Source of the DNA: Hybos culiciformis
Lineage: Eukaryota > Arthropoda > Insecta > Diptera > Hybotidae
Assembly: GCA_964007475.1 (NCBI GenBank)
Contig: OZ023273.1
Location: 129,264,732 to 129,328,731, forward strand
Reading direction: 5' to 3'
DNA: 64,000 nt
In this document: one piece after another, positions 1 through 13,040 of the stretch
Layout: every line of letters begins with the position of its first letter
Numbering within the stretch: the first letter of the stretch is position 1
Program-made: the position numbers and the translations under genes
The notes under the pieces: generated by a model
Seen by the model: only the letters and a program-made list of their open reading frames with translations
Database searches by the model: none
What the model was told of the DNA's origin: nothing

Positions 1-2614
1 AAATTTTGAGATTAAAAATTGTTTTTTACAATATATAATTAATGTTTACACATCTCGCTAATTTCAATAATCTAAATAAGTTGAAAAGGTTGATAAATAT
101 GTTTGAAAAAGTTAGATGGTTAGATGCGTGACAAATGTTGTATGTGTGTACTGTAGAAGTAAATCTTCAGAATCAATATACCTAATACAAAAATAAATGC
201 CATATTCATGTTATATTTGTTACAACACCTACAGAAAATTGTATTAAAATAAGCCTCATGAATCAACCATAATTGGGAAATTTTAATATATATACTCTAA
301 GTCTAAACCGTCAAAAATATTTGCCTCTAATTTGAATACACATATTATATTTGTGAAAATCTTTTCATTGTTACTTACATTAATGACACGAGCAGCAGAA
401 TTAAAAATAAAATAAATATATAAAAGTTTACACGATTTCCTTTAAAAGAAACATTTTTTATTATGTCGCATACTCGTGCATCGCAACCACGTTAAAAAAA
501 TCCTTTATTAAAAAATAAACAAAAAAAGCTTATGACACTTTAGCTAGTGTAACTCCAATATAAACTTTGATCCCCTGTTTTACAGCTCAGGTTTGAATTG
601 TCAAAAATCCTTTTTCATTGGGTATTTCTAGCGTTATCAGTCAATCAGAGCCATTCTCTTCATAATATTGGTAAACCTATATAATATTTCCGAAAAATAA
701 TTTCTATTATTTGTTTTTATGTAGATTAGACATGTTATACATAAGAACATTTTATGTAAACATCATATCGTATATTATGTTATATATGTTATTATGTTGT
801 TAACATTTCCTACATTTGACGTTGTCCATATTGGCCTTATTACACTGTACTCTGTATGTATTATCTATTTTGTAAGTGTAGTCAATTAAAGTCTAAAAGT
901 TGAAAAACAACATAATATTCTGTCGCTAATGTGTATTAAACACTAATTGTTAATAAAATAGTTTAAAGTTTATGATTTCCCGAATGCAATAGTTATCAAA
1001 TTAATCATAAACCAGCAACGCCTTTATTCTGTTTCAATAAATTTAATCAAGAAATGATTTTATCCTACCATTAAAGCAGTATTATTATGTATATAAATTT
1101 TTTTTATATTTATACTTATTATAATTTTGTGTGTTTTTTTTTTTTTTTATAAATCCGATATAAATTGCATTATGTTCACTATCAATTTATATAGTACATA
1201 ATTAAATAAATTTGTTTTTTATTTGATTTGAAACTACATTTAATTATAATATTCAATATGTTTTCTGCCTTATTTGATATAAAACTTTAAGCAGATTAAA
1301 ATCAATTAAAAAGTAGTTTAAAACTAGATGCACACCAGGCAAAGTTTTTATAAATTCGATATTTATACAATCTACAACAGCTATTACAGAAAAAAAAAAA
1401 ATTTTTTTTATGCACTCATAATAGTAAAAATAATAGTAATAATGAACTTTATTATTATTTTTCTAAACTCAATAAAAATCTGATAATTTTCTTGAAAAAT
1501 ATAATAATTTGTTTTTTTTTTTTTTAAAGCAAATATTTGAGTTTCATTATACGTAGTAAAAAGAAAATAATATTAATTTTAATAACCAGAAAAGATATAA
1601 TAATAATATTGTTGGAAATTATAACTATACGGTGCCGATAGCTCTGCTTTCAAGTAAATTCATTACATACATATTTTCAAAAGTTGTTAGATTCAAAAAA
1701 AATAAATAAAGTATAATCAATATGCAATTATCGTTAAAATTTCAAGAATTAAGTTTTGAATGATTTTTGATGAACAAAATTATAACTTTCAAGAGACCTA
1801 CCATTTGAATTTTTGAATAGAGATTATTGTTCCATTGATGTAATGTGAAAATTATTCGTTTGTTGAATATAAGAATCTTTTTGTCTTATGTCAAAAATTC
1901 AAACAGAGTTTACCAATAATGTTAAAGCAATAAACAAAGGAATCTTCAAATAATCAAATCCAGTTGTATCTGATTAAATTAATGTGAAAACCTATAAAAA
2001 TCTCATTATGCAAACCATTTTTTAAGTTATATTATAAAATTTTAAAAGTTGGTCAGTAAAATGATTTCTTTAAAATCAGTTTTCGTCTTTATTTTTTATG
2101 TTCAATCATAAACACAAACGATTCACAAAGAATTTCAATTTACTTCTTATATTTATCTATATATATATGTAATTTTAATAACTTTTAAAGTTTTTTATGT
2201 CAAAATTTACATATACATAAATGTATTTCAATGATTTAGTATGACAGTTAGAAAATTGTTTTCAAAAAAAAATTATTAATATTTGATGAATCGGTCCATT
2301 TTCCTCCAGTTACAAATTGCCGTACATAATACAAAGATTTAATAACCAGCAACACAGCGTGCCTAATTCGTAGACAGTAATGTTATTTGTAACCCAAAAA
2401 ATTTAATTAGAAAATTTCTTTTATACTGTGACATTACAAAAGAATTTAAACTTAAAACCGATTAACTTAAATATATATTTTTATAAATCTTTCTTAAGCC
2501 GATACGGTTTTAATTTCGCGCCTACATATAAGAAAAAAAGCAATGTGCAATACAATTATTTTTTTTAAACAATTTGCCATATATAAAAAATGTTATTTCT
2601 TTTTTTCATTACAG
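1..2614. other. Non-coding DNA, probably slit-like intron
   Basis: This is AT-rich sequence with many poly-A and poly-T runs and no convincing coding stretch. It is probably intronic: the first recognisable exon begins at 2615 after a polypyrimidine tract and ACAG, and that exon opens in the middle of a leucine-rich-repeat domain. Exons for the signal peptide and LRR domains 1 to 3 must therefore lie upstream of the window if the gene is whole. I looked for 72-base LRR-type exons here and saw none. Confidence 0.55.
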
Positions 2615-5600
2615 AAACTTAGAATCAAATCCATTTAATTGTAATTGTCATTTGGCTTGGTTTTCTAATTGGTTGCGAAAGAAAAGCTTCATTGGTGGCA
2701 GCCCACTTTGTGCATTCCCAATTGAAATTAGTGATGCTCATGTTAAAGATTTACCAGTTCACGAATTTAAATGTACATTAGATAATAATGAAGGATGTTT
2801 GGGTGAAGGTTATTGCCCACCATCATGCTCATGTACAGGAACTGTTGTACGATGTTCTAAAAATCAATTAAAAGAAATTCCAAAAGGAATACCAGAAGAA
2901 ACAACAGAATTATTTTTAGAAGGAAATGAAATACAAGAAATTAATTTAGATAGATTGGGACACTTGAAGGCGTTAACAAGATTGTAAGTTTAAATGCAAC
3001 AAAATTAAAAAAAAATAAATAAATGTTATGTTCTTTTGCTTTTAATTATTTTATCTTAATATTTAAATTATTTTCTTTACATAAATTTTCTTAATAGGGA
3101 TTTAAGCAGTAATCACATCATTCAATTGACAAATAACACATTTAAAAATTTATCAAAGTTAGCAACATTGTAAGTAAAATTTATACATATGTTTGTTCAT
3201 TATATAATATTAAATATATTATGTATATGCATTATACACATATTATATTTTAGTTTAGTTTAATAAAATGTTGTATTATTTATTGGTATTTTTGTGACAT
3301 CATAGATGACAATGAAAAATTTTATCATTATAGCAAAAGACATAAATATATAAAAGAACTTTGTTGATAAAAAATTTAAGAATTTTCCTAAAATTCGAAA
3401 TAAATCACTTCAAAAGAGTTTCCATAAATGCAGTCGTTAAAAAAAATGCGAATTTCGTTATCACATCATCACATGAATAAAGAATAAATTTTTAAAAAAT
3501 TTGCAAAATGAATTCAAGTAAAGTCTGAACCCTATTGTCATTACGTCTTCTTTTCTGTTTGTTTTTTTTATGCAAATTTTTAATTATGTAATAAAATTTA
3601 TCAAAAAGGCATTAAATGTCAGTTTTTTATGTCGAATCAATATTTTATCGAATTTATTTTTCATTTATTATCATATATTCATTTATCAGAATTTTTAAGT
3701 TCGTTCAAGTAATAACTTTATTATACGACATTATTTTATTATTATATTAATATTATGTTTATGTTACGATTTTTTTTATTTTTTTATTCAGTTTAAAAAA
3801 AAACAAAACAGAGTTAAAAGACACTTTGAATTGTTTTAACGAAGATCCATATAAAATTGTGTAAGGGATAAGTTTTTTTTGCTAACCAGTTAAACAAAGA
3901 TTTTATTACAAAAAATCGATGAGAAAATAAAACAAAACAAGGATATAATGTTCTTCTCTTAAATTTATAATATCTTTGGATATTTTTTATAAATTTTGAA
4001 GTTTATACTTCTTAGGCGCGTTGTATGATATAATTGAGTAATTCTGTAGGGGGTAAAAATTCATTTTCATTCTACTCATTCGACATTCGAAATCGAATTC
4101 GAACTGACATGGTTTTTGACGTTTCAATACTCAAAAAAATTAGTGGTCCACTCAATAATCATTTGTCATTTATAAAAACAAAATAATTTGGCGCGATAAA
4201 TTTAAATTCAAATTATTTTTTAAAAATTTTTCGTTTACAAATTATTTAAAACTAAAATTTTTCTTTTTTTTCAAAATAGGTAGTTCAATAATCATTTGTT
4301 ATTTATAAAAACAAAATAATTTGGCGCAAAAAATTTAAATTCAAATTAATTTTAAAAATCTTTCGTTTACAAATTATTTAAAACTAAACTTTTTTTCAAA
4401 ATAGGTAGCTCCGGTGAAATTAATATTACCTGAAAAAAAATTTTTGGGTGGGGAGCTACGGTTAGGTCGTGCCGGAGCAAAATATACGAAAAAAAATTTT
4501 TTTTTTTCAAAATAGGTAGATCCGGTGAAATTAATATTACCTGAAAAAAAATTTTTGGTTACGGTTAGGTCGTGCCAGAGCAAAATATACGAACATTTTT
4601 TTTTTTTTAAATAGGTAGCTCCGGTGAAATTAAGATTACCAGCCGAAAAACTTTTGGGCAGGGAGGTACGGTTAGGTCGTGACGACGCAAAATATACGAA
4701 AAAAAAATTTTTTTTCAAAATAGGTAGCTCCGGTGAAATTAATATTACCTGAAAAAAACACACGAAGCAGTCATAGAACTGCCGACAGAAGTTTATACTT
4801 AAAAGATTTATTAAACTCTGAAATAATAACAGTGGCTACAAATGATGGGTTGCTCAGTCAAAATGTAAATTAAAATAAAAATTTTTTTTTTTTTCATAGT
4901 TTAATAAATCTTTTAAGTATAAACTTCTGTCGGCAGTTCTATGACTGTTTCGTGTGTTTTTTATATTTTCATAACTTGAAGTCACACTAATAGTGTTTTC
5001 ATGATTCTTCAGTTACAGTCATAATTAGAAGTAAAATTTTAAAAGTTGTGGAATAAGAGTCTAATGGTGATGATTCTTTTCTACAATGAATATGAGCTTC
5101 GTCCTTAGTTAGTACTCTTATTATTAGTATGGAGAAAAATGAAAATTTTTTTTGTGAAAATCGATACATGTTTTATTCAAATTGAAAAACTAATAAATAA
5201 AATAGCTAAATTGAATTAGATGTTATGTTTTTCTTTGTAATAACACGAACATTATGTAAGGGAAATCTAAATAGAAAATGACAAGATGTTTCCGTTGTAG
5301 TGATGGTGCCAGAAATTCATATCTTTTCTTTTTAGCAAGTATCAAATACTCTTCCTACATTAATAAAGTTAAAAAAAAAAAACTAAAAAATATTATTCGA
5401 ATTGCATTTCATTACTTCATCTGTCACTTTTTATACAGGTTTTATAAAAGGAAGAAAAACAAAACTACAATCACGTGCAATAATTTGTTTTTCTTTGTTT
5501 TTTTTTTTTTTTTGAGCATATTATTTCTCTTTTTACATTTCTCAATAGTAGTGTAGCAAAGAATCCTTTTCAAATTTTCCTTCTTTTATTATAATATTTT

Positions 5601-8600
5601 TTTTTCTTCTTCTCCTGGTATAACGAAATAAAGAAAATTCTTCGAAAAATCACGTTTAACCTGCATTTATTATAACATTTTTTTCCATTTCCGTCTCAAA
5701 TGAATTTATTATTTATTGAACTCTGTTCTTTTTCTATTTTCTATATATGTACCAAAATATTATCATTTTCATTTTCTTTTCTATAAATTGAGAAATGGCT
5801 ATGCAGGGTATACCATATCTTAATTTAACTTCAATTGAAATTTGTGACTAACATGAAATGAAAATTATTATTATTTTTTTTGAATTTTTTATTTATTCCA
5901 CAATATAGGGTATTGAATCAATTATTTGAAAAATTGAAGAAAATCGATTGTGTAACCTCTTTTAATATACTTCAATTAAAAAAATGTTCTTTCAAAATCA
6001 AATAATCAAATCTGAACACAATTGTTACATTGAACTATAAGAAAATCAAAATTGTCTTATATGTTTCATCTCTAGAATAATTATAAGATACCAAGTAAAT
6101 CAATTGTACGAATCGTTGATTCGACACTAAAAGACGAACAAATGTAGTAATATTTGTTGACTTCATGAATTTCATTTCAAAAGTTTGATTGAATTACCAG
6201 GACGAACCAATACTTCTTAATTCATAAATTTCCTCGTTACAAAAAGTAATTGCTTCCAGATTTCTACTCTTATATGCATTTATTTCAAATATGATCATGT
6301 GAAATAAAAAACTTTTAAAACAAGATTATTATTAAAATTTTTAAATCTTAAAAATCCTTAAAGCGATAAAAAAAATACATAAATATTTTTTTTATTATTT
6401 AATTTAATCATCGTAACATTAATATCACATTTCTCAATTTTTTAAGTCTCATAAAAGTGTTAAAAGAAACACGATTTCCATTATGTTTTTGAAATATTAA
6501 AAAAAAAAAAAACTCAAACACATATTATACAGAGCTATATATTTCAATTTCAGAATTCTATCAAATAATCGAATTCAATGTCTGCAAAAGGATGCATTCC
6601 AAGGATTAAATCATTTACGTATTTTATCATTACATGGTAATAAAATTTCAATAATATCCGAAGGTACATTTGAACATCTAGCATCAATTACCCATATGTA
6701 AGTATCATCATCAATTAAAATATTTAATTATTCATGTACAAGTACTTTAGATATACGGTAAAACACAAAAAAGGATTAACAATAAAAGGTTTTTACTATA
6801 TATATAATATTACATTTTATAACATTATGTCGTTAGATATGTTTAATAAAAAACAAAAAAAAAACTAACAAAATTAAATTAAATAAAAAAAAATCTACAA
6901 TGGACATTTCTATTAAGCTTAATTTAAATTACCCATTTTCTGGTACCCAGTATTTTTGTAATTATATTTCTAACAGATATAATGAACAACACAGTCGTAC
7001 GAATTATAAGAAATTGCCTGGAGTACAATTCAGTGTAAATGTTAATCACAAATTAACATTTCATATATTAAAAATTTTTATTAAAATATTGTCTGTGGGG
7101 GAGATTAAAATTTTCGGCTATACGTTGTAAAGCTTGTCCACACAAGTTAATGCGTATTTCCCCTGGTTTGCACTTAATAGCTACTTTCGGTGTTGCTAGT
7201 TAATTAAATAATCACCAATCTTATTTAAATGAAACTATATAAAAAACTTTGACTCATATTGCATTTTTTTTTGGACAGATCTAAACCAAAAAAAAAAAAA
7301 AAACCTTACTTATAACAATATATGCTTTAATTTTATTTCTATATCTTTTATTTTATTTTTTTTATTTACATTTTTTTTACATATCATTTCCGACACCAAA
7401 AGTGCTCTTGGAAGTAATCCTCTTTACTGTGACTGCTCATTCAGATGGTTTTCTGATTGGATAAAAACCAATTATGTTGAAGAAGGTGTTGCTGCTTGTT
7501 CCGGACCAGATTCAATGATAGATAAAATAGTTTTAACAACAGCATCAGAACAATTTACGTGTCGAGAAAAAATAAGTAATTTAATTTTATCAAAATGTGA
7601 TATTTGCTATTCATTGCCATGTCAGAATGGTGGTCTATGTGATTCTGGTTTGGGTGGTGGTCTACAATATGAATGCAAATGTCAATCTGGTTACTATGGT
7701 GAAAATTGTCAAAATAAAATTGATGCTTGCTATGGTAATCCATGCAAAAACAATGGTACTTGTGATATTGTACAAGAAGGAAGATTCTATTGCAATTGTT
7801 TAGTCGGTTATGTAGGTGAAAGATGTGAACAGAATATTGATGACTGTAATGAACATCGATGTCAAAATAATGCAACATGTGTTGAAGGCATTGAAAGGTA
7901 TACGTGCCGATGTCAACCAGGTTTTAAAGGTAAATTTTCTTTTAATATAAAATTATATAATATAACATCCATACATTTATATATATAATTTTTTTTGTGT
8001 CATTTTTTTTTTTTTCTATTTTTATATTATCAACTTGAAATGAAGAAAAATTTTATAAGTGTCTAAGATGTGCCTTTATTGAAAATATATTAAAAATAGA
8101 AATGTATACTTTTAAAAACAGAATATAGATTCAGTCTGGGATATCATTGTGTTTAATTTTCTTCATCCCTTTGAAAATGAAAAAAATAATTTTTAAAGTT
8201 TTTAAATAATATCTGTAACTCAATAAGTCTTAAAGAAATAAATATTGTTTCACTTTGACATGAATTTAAAATAATATCCTAAGTTCTTGAATTAAAAAAA
8301 AGAGTGCAAATAATCTTATTTTCTTTAACGGAACTTTATTTCATTAATAAATGCAAAGGATTTTTAGTTTTTTCGCCCTGTTATATATAGAAATGATAAC
8401 CGTACTCAATCTTATAATTATGTTCAAAAAAGAAAAGCGCAATACTCTTAACGAATGATTTTTATTATTTTTTTTCCAGGTGAATTTTGTGAAAGTAAGT
8501 TTGATTTTTGCTCGACAGTGAATAATCCGTGCGCAAATGAAGCTCGTTGTATTGATCATGTAACTCATTATGCATGTGAGTGTCCACCAGGTTTTCATGG

Positions 8601-8844
8601 ACGAAATTGTACTCAAACAATATCTGTTGTGCACAGCAATTCACTGGCAATGGAAATGGAACCACTACGAACAAAACCGAATTCAAAAAATGTAACATTA
8701 GTTTTTAATGGAACAAAACAACAAGATCCTCCAGTTTATGAGCGTAAAACTGAAGAATTAGCTGTACAAATTATTCTTCCAATTATATTAGTTATGATGT
8801 TAGCCATAATTCTATTTCGACCTTGTGAAATTGGAGCCGACTGA
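2615..8844 (+). CDS. slit: slit-like gene: partial, 3' truncated/decayed
   Basis: Slit is a secreted axon-guidance ligand that binds Robo receptors through its LRR domains. Five exons are visible: 2615-2983, 3098-3169, 6554-6697, 7403-7929 and 8480-8844. All have GT/AG borders and compatible phases, giving about 491 codons plus a stop. Exon 1 carries the LRR3 cysteine-rich cap ([11 protein letters not shown]) and the LRR4 cap (GYCPPSCSC). Exons of 72 and 144 bases, multiples of the 24-residue repeat unit, carry LRRs. The fourth exon carries the next cap (NPLYCDC) and EGF1-3. The fifth carries EGF4 ([12 protein letters not shown]). The order and motifs match Drosophila Slit as I know it, which continues with EGF5, EGF6, laminin-G, EGF7 and a cystine knot. 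Here EGF4 runs directly into the first laminin-G residues (MEPLRTKP), frame is then lost, and the gene stops. Identification as slit is firm. Whether it is a functional shortened gene, a duplicate or a pseudogene is open. The 5' end is outside the window. Confidence 0.85.
3170..4142. other. slit-like intron 2, 5' part
   Basis: The intron begins GTAAGT after the 72-base LRR exon. It is low-complexity AT-rich sequence. I see no gene or repeat structure before the array that starts near 4143. Confidence 0.5.
4143..4752. repeat. Tandem repeat array in slit-like intron
   Basis: Two repeat families sit side by side. The first is a unit of about 132 bp present twice, at about 4143-4274 and 4275-4390; it contains CAATAATCATTTG and AAACAAAATAATTTGGCGC. 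The second is a unit of about 101-112 bp with starts near 4397, 4509, 4609 and 4717. Each unit contains AAATAGGTAG, TCCGGTGAAATTAA and GGTTAGGTCGTG, and the last copy is partial. The apparent minus-strand reading frame across the array (4374-4763) simply repeats the unit and is not a gene. The array abuts the hairpin at 4753-4962, so both may belong to one transposon-derived element. Confidence 0.8.
4753..4962. repeat. Inverted repeat (65-bp arms, ~80-bp loop)
   Basis: The left arm 4753-4817 and the right arm 4898-4962 are reverse complements with one mismatch that I can see. Each carries CATAGAACTGCCGACAGAAG or its complement. The arms enclose about 80 bases of unrelated DNA ending in a T-run. 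This is typical of a miniature inverted-repeat or fold-back element, or of the terminal structure of the adjacent repeat array. I found no clear target-site duplication. Confidence 0.8.
4963..6553. other. slit-like intron 2, 3' part
   Basis: AT-rich intronic DNA leading to the acceptor TTTCAG at 6548-6553. Short reading frames here, for example at 5278-5556, are homopolymer-rich and have no recognisable domain. Confidence 0.5.
6698..7402. other. slit-like intron 3
   Basis: A 705-bp intron with donor GTAAGT and acceptor CCAAAAG. A 76-codon frame at 6900-7130 lies inside it on the + strand. It resembles no family I recognise and has no splice context, so I treat it as chance. Confidence 0.5.
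7930..8479. other. slit-like intron 4
   Basis: A 550-bp intron (donor GTAAAT, acceptor TTTTTCCAG) between the EGF1-3 exon and the EGF4 exon. Both flanking exons are in matching phase (G|GT). I see nothing else in it. Confidence 0.55.
8625..8844 (+). pseudogene. Frame-broken remnant of Slit laminin-G domain
   Basis: Within the last slit-like exon, residues such as [15 protein letters not shown] and LAVQ correspond to the start of the Slit laminin-G domain. After LAVQ the open frame gives a hydrophobic run (8770-8817). The laminin-G similarity resumes in the next frame at 8790-8822 ([11 protein letters not shown]) and returns to the original frame at 8827-8841 (EIGAD), directly before TGA. Compared with the Drosophila protein as I recall it, the spacing implies losses of about 4 and 8 bases, plus the absence of EGF5 and EGF6. 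Three separate lesions are unlikely to be sequencing errors. Similarity fades after 8844. Confidence 0.7.
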
Positions 8845-11800
8845 AATTGACGGATTCATTTAGGATAATAAAATTTAGAATGGTTAAAAGCTTTAATTAA
8901 AAATAACTATATAATAATTTATATTAAATGGAAGAAAATTAAATTTCTTCATTTTTATATTCATTGATATAAAGTATTCATAAATTACGTAACATTTTTG
9001 TTCAATTAAAAATTTTGGTTAATTTTTCAGTTTTACAAAGAGGACCAAAAATTTTGAAATATTCAATATTTTCCAATTACGAATAAATATTTTTTTGTAG
9101 AATTTTATAAATATTTAGAGAAATATACATAATTACATAATTTAATATTTTCAACATCAAATTTTACTTGCTCGAAGTTACTTACTTCAAATAAAAGTGC
9201 CTAGATATTTCCAATGCCTAGATTCTTCTAACGCTACGCCGCCGCCCTTTTAAAACAAATAAAAATAAAAAATTAAAAAATAATAGTAATTTTTACTAGT
9301 AAAGTGAATAAATTCAAATAATAAATTGAATTAAGTCATTTGCGGATCAAATGAAAAATATCTTCCTACTAACGACATAATAATTTTTCAAAGACCCATC
9401 TAAATGTACTTAGGTGATAATTTAACCATTGCATGTCATCATAATCACCTATACTTAACAGGTTTCAAATCTTTTCACGTCATCCACAAAACCACAAAGA
9501 ATCAATTTTAGACACATTTTTTTTATTCAACAAGATAAGGGGGAACTAAAAATAAGCTGAGCTAGTTGTCGATGGTCGAAATACAAAAACTCTATAATTT
9601 AAAATAAATATTAACGGCTGAAGATCGCAACAAGAAATTATTTTCAAGTTTTTCTTCATTAATATTAAAATATCTCATTCTTCGATTTTGTTTAACGACC
9701 TTATGACACACTGACATATTAACAATGCAAATTAGCAATCCACTCCCTTTTTCAACTATTTTCTTATCAATCGAATAAATAGTGTACGTAATTTATGAAT
9801 GTAAACATCATATTGTAATCTAAACTGGAGGATACAGGATTCTAGTCCTAATTAGTTAATATTATAATCCTGTGATTAATAATTTATTTATGTCTTATAG
9901 AAATGGGACTAGAAAAATATAGTGTTGTAAATGTTATCTTTTTCTTTGTAAGTCTGATGCATTATCGATTTATAATAATGTCAATAATAAAATTAAAATA
10001 AAAAAAAAAACAAAATAAATAATTAAGCAAAATAAAACATATTATGGAAAATAAAAAACAAAAAAATTTCGAATTTATTGTCAAAAAATAATAAATTTTT
10101 CTATCTAAACTCTATAAATATTTAGTATTTTTATTACTTACATATTTTTATTACTTACGTAGATATGAAATAAAAGTTAATTAAAAAAAATGTATAATGC
10201 TCGTCAATAAAAAATTAATATTAATTTATTGTATAAAAAATAATTAAAACAAAAAAAAATAAATGACAATGTGTTTTTGTGATTGTAAAACAGTATTTTT
10301 GTAAAATATTAAAATTAAATGTGAAATCAACAAAAAATAAAATAAAAATAAAAAAACAAATAACAATAAAATTAAGCATAAAAATTAAAAAAAAAAAAAA
10401 AACAAGACTAAATATGTAGCTTAAATTAAAACTTAAAAATTAATATAACTTCAAGTTAAAATTAAATTTATTTTGAAATACCATTTATTTTTTAACGATT
10501 TTCGTGCAACCACACTTCACAGCATTTATACACACTCGAACAGTAAAGAAGAAAATTCGATTAGATTTTCGTTACAAAAAAAAATATCCTGAAAAACGTA
10601 GAATTTTTAATTTTGACTAAATTTTATTTTAAATTAATAAATTCCCAAGAGAACAAAAGTATACCATATAAAAATAAAAATTTATTAACATTTCATAATA
10701 TTTTCAATGATTCTTAATGAAGATTACAAGCAATCTTTTTTACATTTAACATAAATTCACATCAAATTCAGGTCTCATTAAAACAACAATTTAACAATTA
10801 AACAAATTATCGATAAAAAAGCATGTACATTCGAAAAATAAAATCCATATTGAGCATTTAATGCAATAAATATATATTAATCTAGATTCTAGAAGTATTT
10901 CAAAAATAAATTTAATTTAAATAAAACTTGTAGTGATAATTGTGAAATACAGTCAAATTGGCTGCTCTTTTTTTTTATTACTTAGTTAAGAGCTTAAGTA
11001 CCTGTTAAATGTTAAAATTAAATTATTTAATTAATTAACTAATGACTATATATATATATTATTATATTTAACATATTATAATTAAAAAAAAAAAACATGC
11101 ATATATATAATTTATAAGCTTAGGTAGAATTATAACACTAGTTAGGTTATATTATATTTTAAGGAAAACGAATAAAAAATTAAAAATTTTTTTAATTGTT
11201 GTTTAGTTTTAAGATTTTTTTTTTGTACATTATAATAAAACTTAATAAAAACAAAAATAAAATCATAATTCAAAACAAATGAAAATTGTTACGTATAAAA
11301 TCAATAATAAACAATTATGAAATAAAAATAAAAAAAAAGATCAATTTATATATATAAATATATATATAAAAAAAATTTAAAATAAACTTTGTTTTATTCA
11401 AAAACAAAAAAATATTACAGCTTAATTAATTTATATCGTGATAACCTGCTATTGCTGAACGGTTTGGTTGCTCAGTTTATCTTTGCATAAATAAAGGTAA
11501 CATGGTTATCTAATACATATACATATACTTTCAGTTAATTGAATCTTGATTATACTGAAAAAACAGATACGTAGCTGTGGCAGATATATTTTCTTTTTTC
11601 CTCAACATAGAAATTTTCTTTAAATTAAAGTAAACAAACTTGTTCGAAATTCAAAACAATTTGCTTTTAGATGATAATTTCATCATAATATAAATTTTTA
11701 ATACGACAAAAAGAATCAATATTTGGAAAGTTAGTCTTTATTTATTTATATTAGTTTATTTAATAAAAAAAAATTCCTCCTATAAAATCATAAAATTTTC

Positions 11801-12842
11801 ATATTCAACACTCAACAGGTGATAAAATGTTTATATTTTAATTCTACATCAAGCCTGAAAATCAACGTATTTATTCTTATGGACTTAAAAATTAATAAAT
11901 ATTTTATTCAAATGAATTTTGTCTCAATTTTAAATGAAACTAAAACTATACTTTTTCGAAGCATCAATTCTAAATAATTAATCAAACAATGTTTTTTAGC
12001 ACTTGGATTGTTCATGAATATAAAATAGGTCAAATAACTTCATATTTTTGAATTGTAATAAATTAGAAATCATTGCATTTCAGGCTATGTCGTTGTATAG
12101 AAAAAAAAAACAATATTATAAAAGCCTAATTCAATATCAGAATCTTCTACTTTCCTCAGTATCTATAGATTGAAAGCAACAATAATAAACCAACTCAATC
12201 ATTCATTATTATATAAAGTTAGATGATGAACATTTATATATTCAATTTATGTCTCTTCTATTTATTCGATATTTTTATAAATGTAAAACTATTTGGAAGT
12301 AAAAATTGAATTAGATTTCATTCATATAGCGTTCTATACAAAAACCAATGTAGGTGTATATAAATTTATATAAATACAACAAAAAATGTAATTTAATTTA
12401 GAGAGGTAGAATATCATAGATAAATTTATCATTATTCAGACACAAAAAAATATATGTACAAGTACATATATAATTTTGTATGTACAACAAAAATAACAAA
12501 AATATTTTCATTTTTCCAAGTCAATGAAAAACTTTAAAAAGAAATTCGTTTTCCTTTTTTTAGCTTTTCCTTTGGGTTTATGATTTATGGTTGATATAGT
12601 GAACGAAGAGAAAAAAAAAAAGGGGAAAACGTGTAAAAGTAAAACATTTAGCGTATACATGTAGATATTATTTGTTGTAAATGTTTTTTTTTTGCAACAA
12701 AAAGATATTAGTTATCTAGCAGCTTCCTTTTTGGAGGTTGATTTTGAGGAATAAAATCTGTCACTTTTAAAAAGATTTTGTGGATTAAAATAATAGTAGG
12801 GCGGTTGAAATTTTTTCCTCCCCATACATATATATATAAAAC
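8845..12842. other. Non-coding AT-rich DNA downstream of slit-like gene
   Basis: About 4 kb with no convincing coding exon on either strand. I looked for cysteine-rich exons that could encode the missing laminin-G, EGF7 and cystine-knot parts of Slit and found none. The final 8 bases (12835-12842, TATAAAAC) are the left copy of the transposon target duplication. A small GC-richer patch near 9230-9250 (ACGCTACGCCGCCGCCC) stands out but could not be classified. Confidence 0.5.
12835..12842. repeat. Left target-site duplication TATAAAAC
   Basis: An 8-base direct repeat immediately outside the left terminal inverted repeat. It is identical to 19377-19384, and together they mark the insertion boundaries. 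Confidence 0.93.
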
Positions 12843-12879
12843 CGAGGGGTCAACCACCAAAGGAATACTTGCATTTTGC

Positions 12880-13040
12880 TTCGGCAATAACAGCAATAAG
12901 TTGGCAATACGGGGAATAATTCAATTAATTGCGGCAATAAAGCAATACAGTGGAATTTTTGGCAATACAGGGAATTTTAGGCAATAAATTGGCAATAAGA
13001 GCAATAATTTGGGAATATTAGTAATAATTTGGCAATACTT
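12880..13040. repeat. Left subterminal GGCAATA-type motif cluster
   Basis: At least ten copies of GCAATA, GGCAATA or GGGAATA-like heptamers occur in this stretch, all in the same orientation and irregularly spaced at roughly 10-25 bp. The same motif forms the regular array at the right end. By analogy with other cut-and-paste transposons, such subterminal clusters are likely transposase-binding sites. That function is inferred. Confidence 0.75.

Noticed and set aside
4374..4763. 129-codon minus-strand open frame
   Set aside because: It only reads through the tandem repeat units and shows repeated peptide blocks with no domain.
5278..5556. 92-codon open frame
   Set aside because: Dominated by Lys and Phe homopolymers from A and T runs; no domain.
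6900..7130. 76-codon ATG-started frame in a slit-like intron
   Set aside because: No recognisable family, no splice or promoter context, and composition like other chance frames nearby.
8494..8522. GTAAGT...CGACAG, an apparent short intron inside the EGF4 exon
   Set aside because: At about 27 bases it is too short to splice, and the sequence encodes conserved EGF4 residues.
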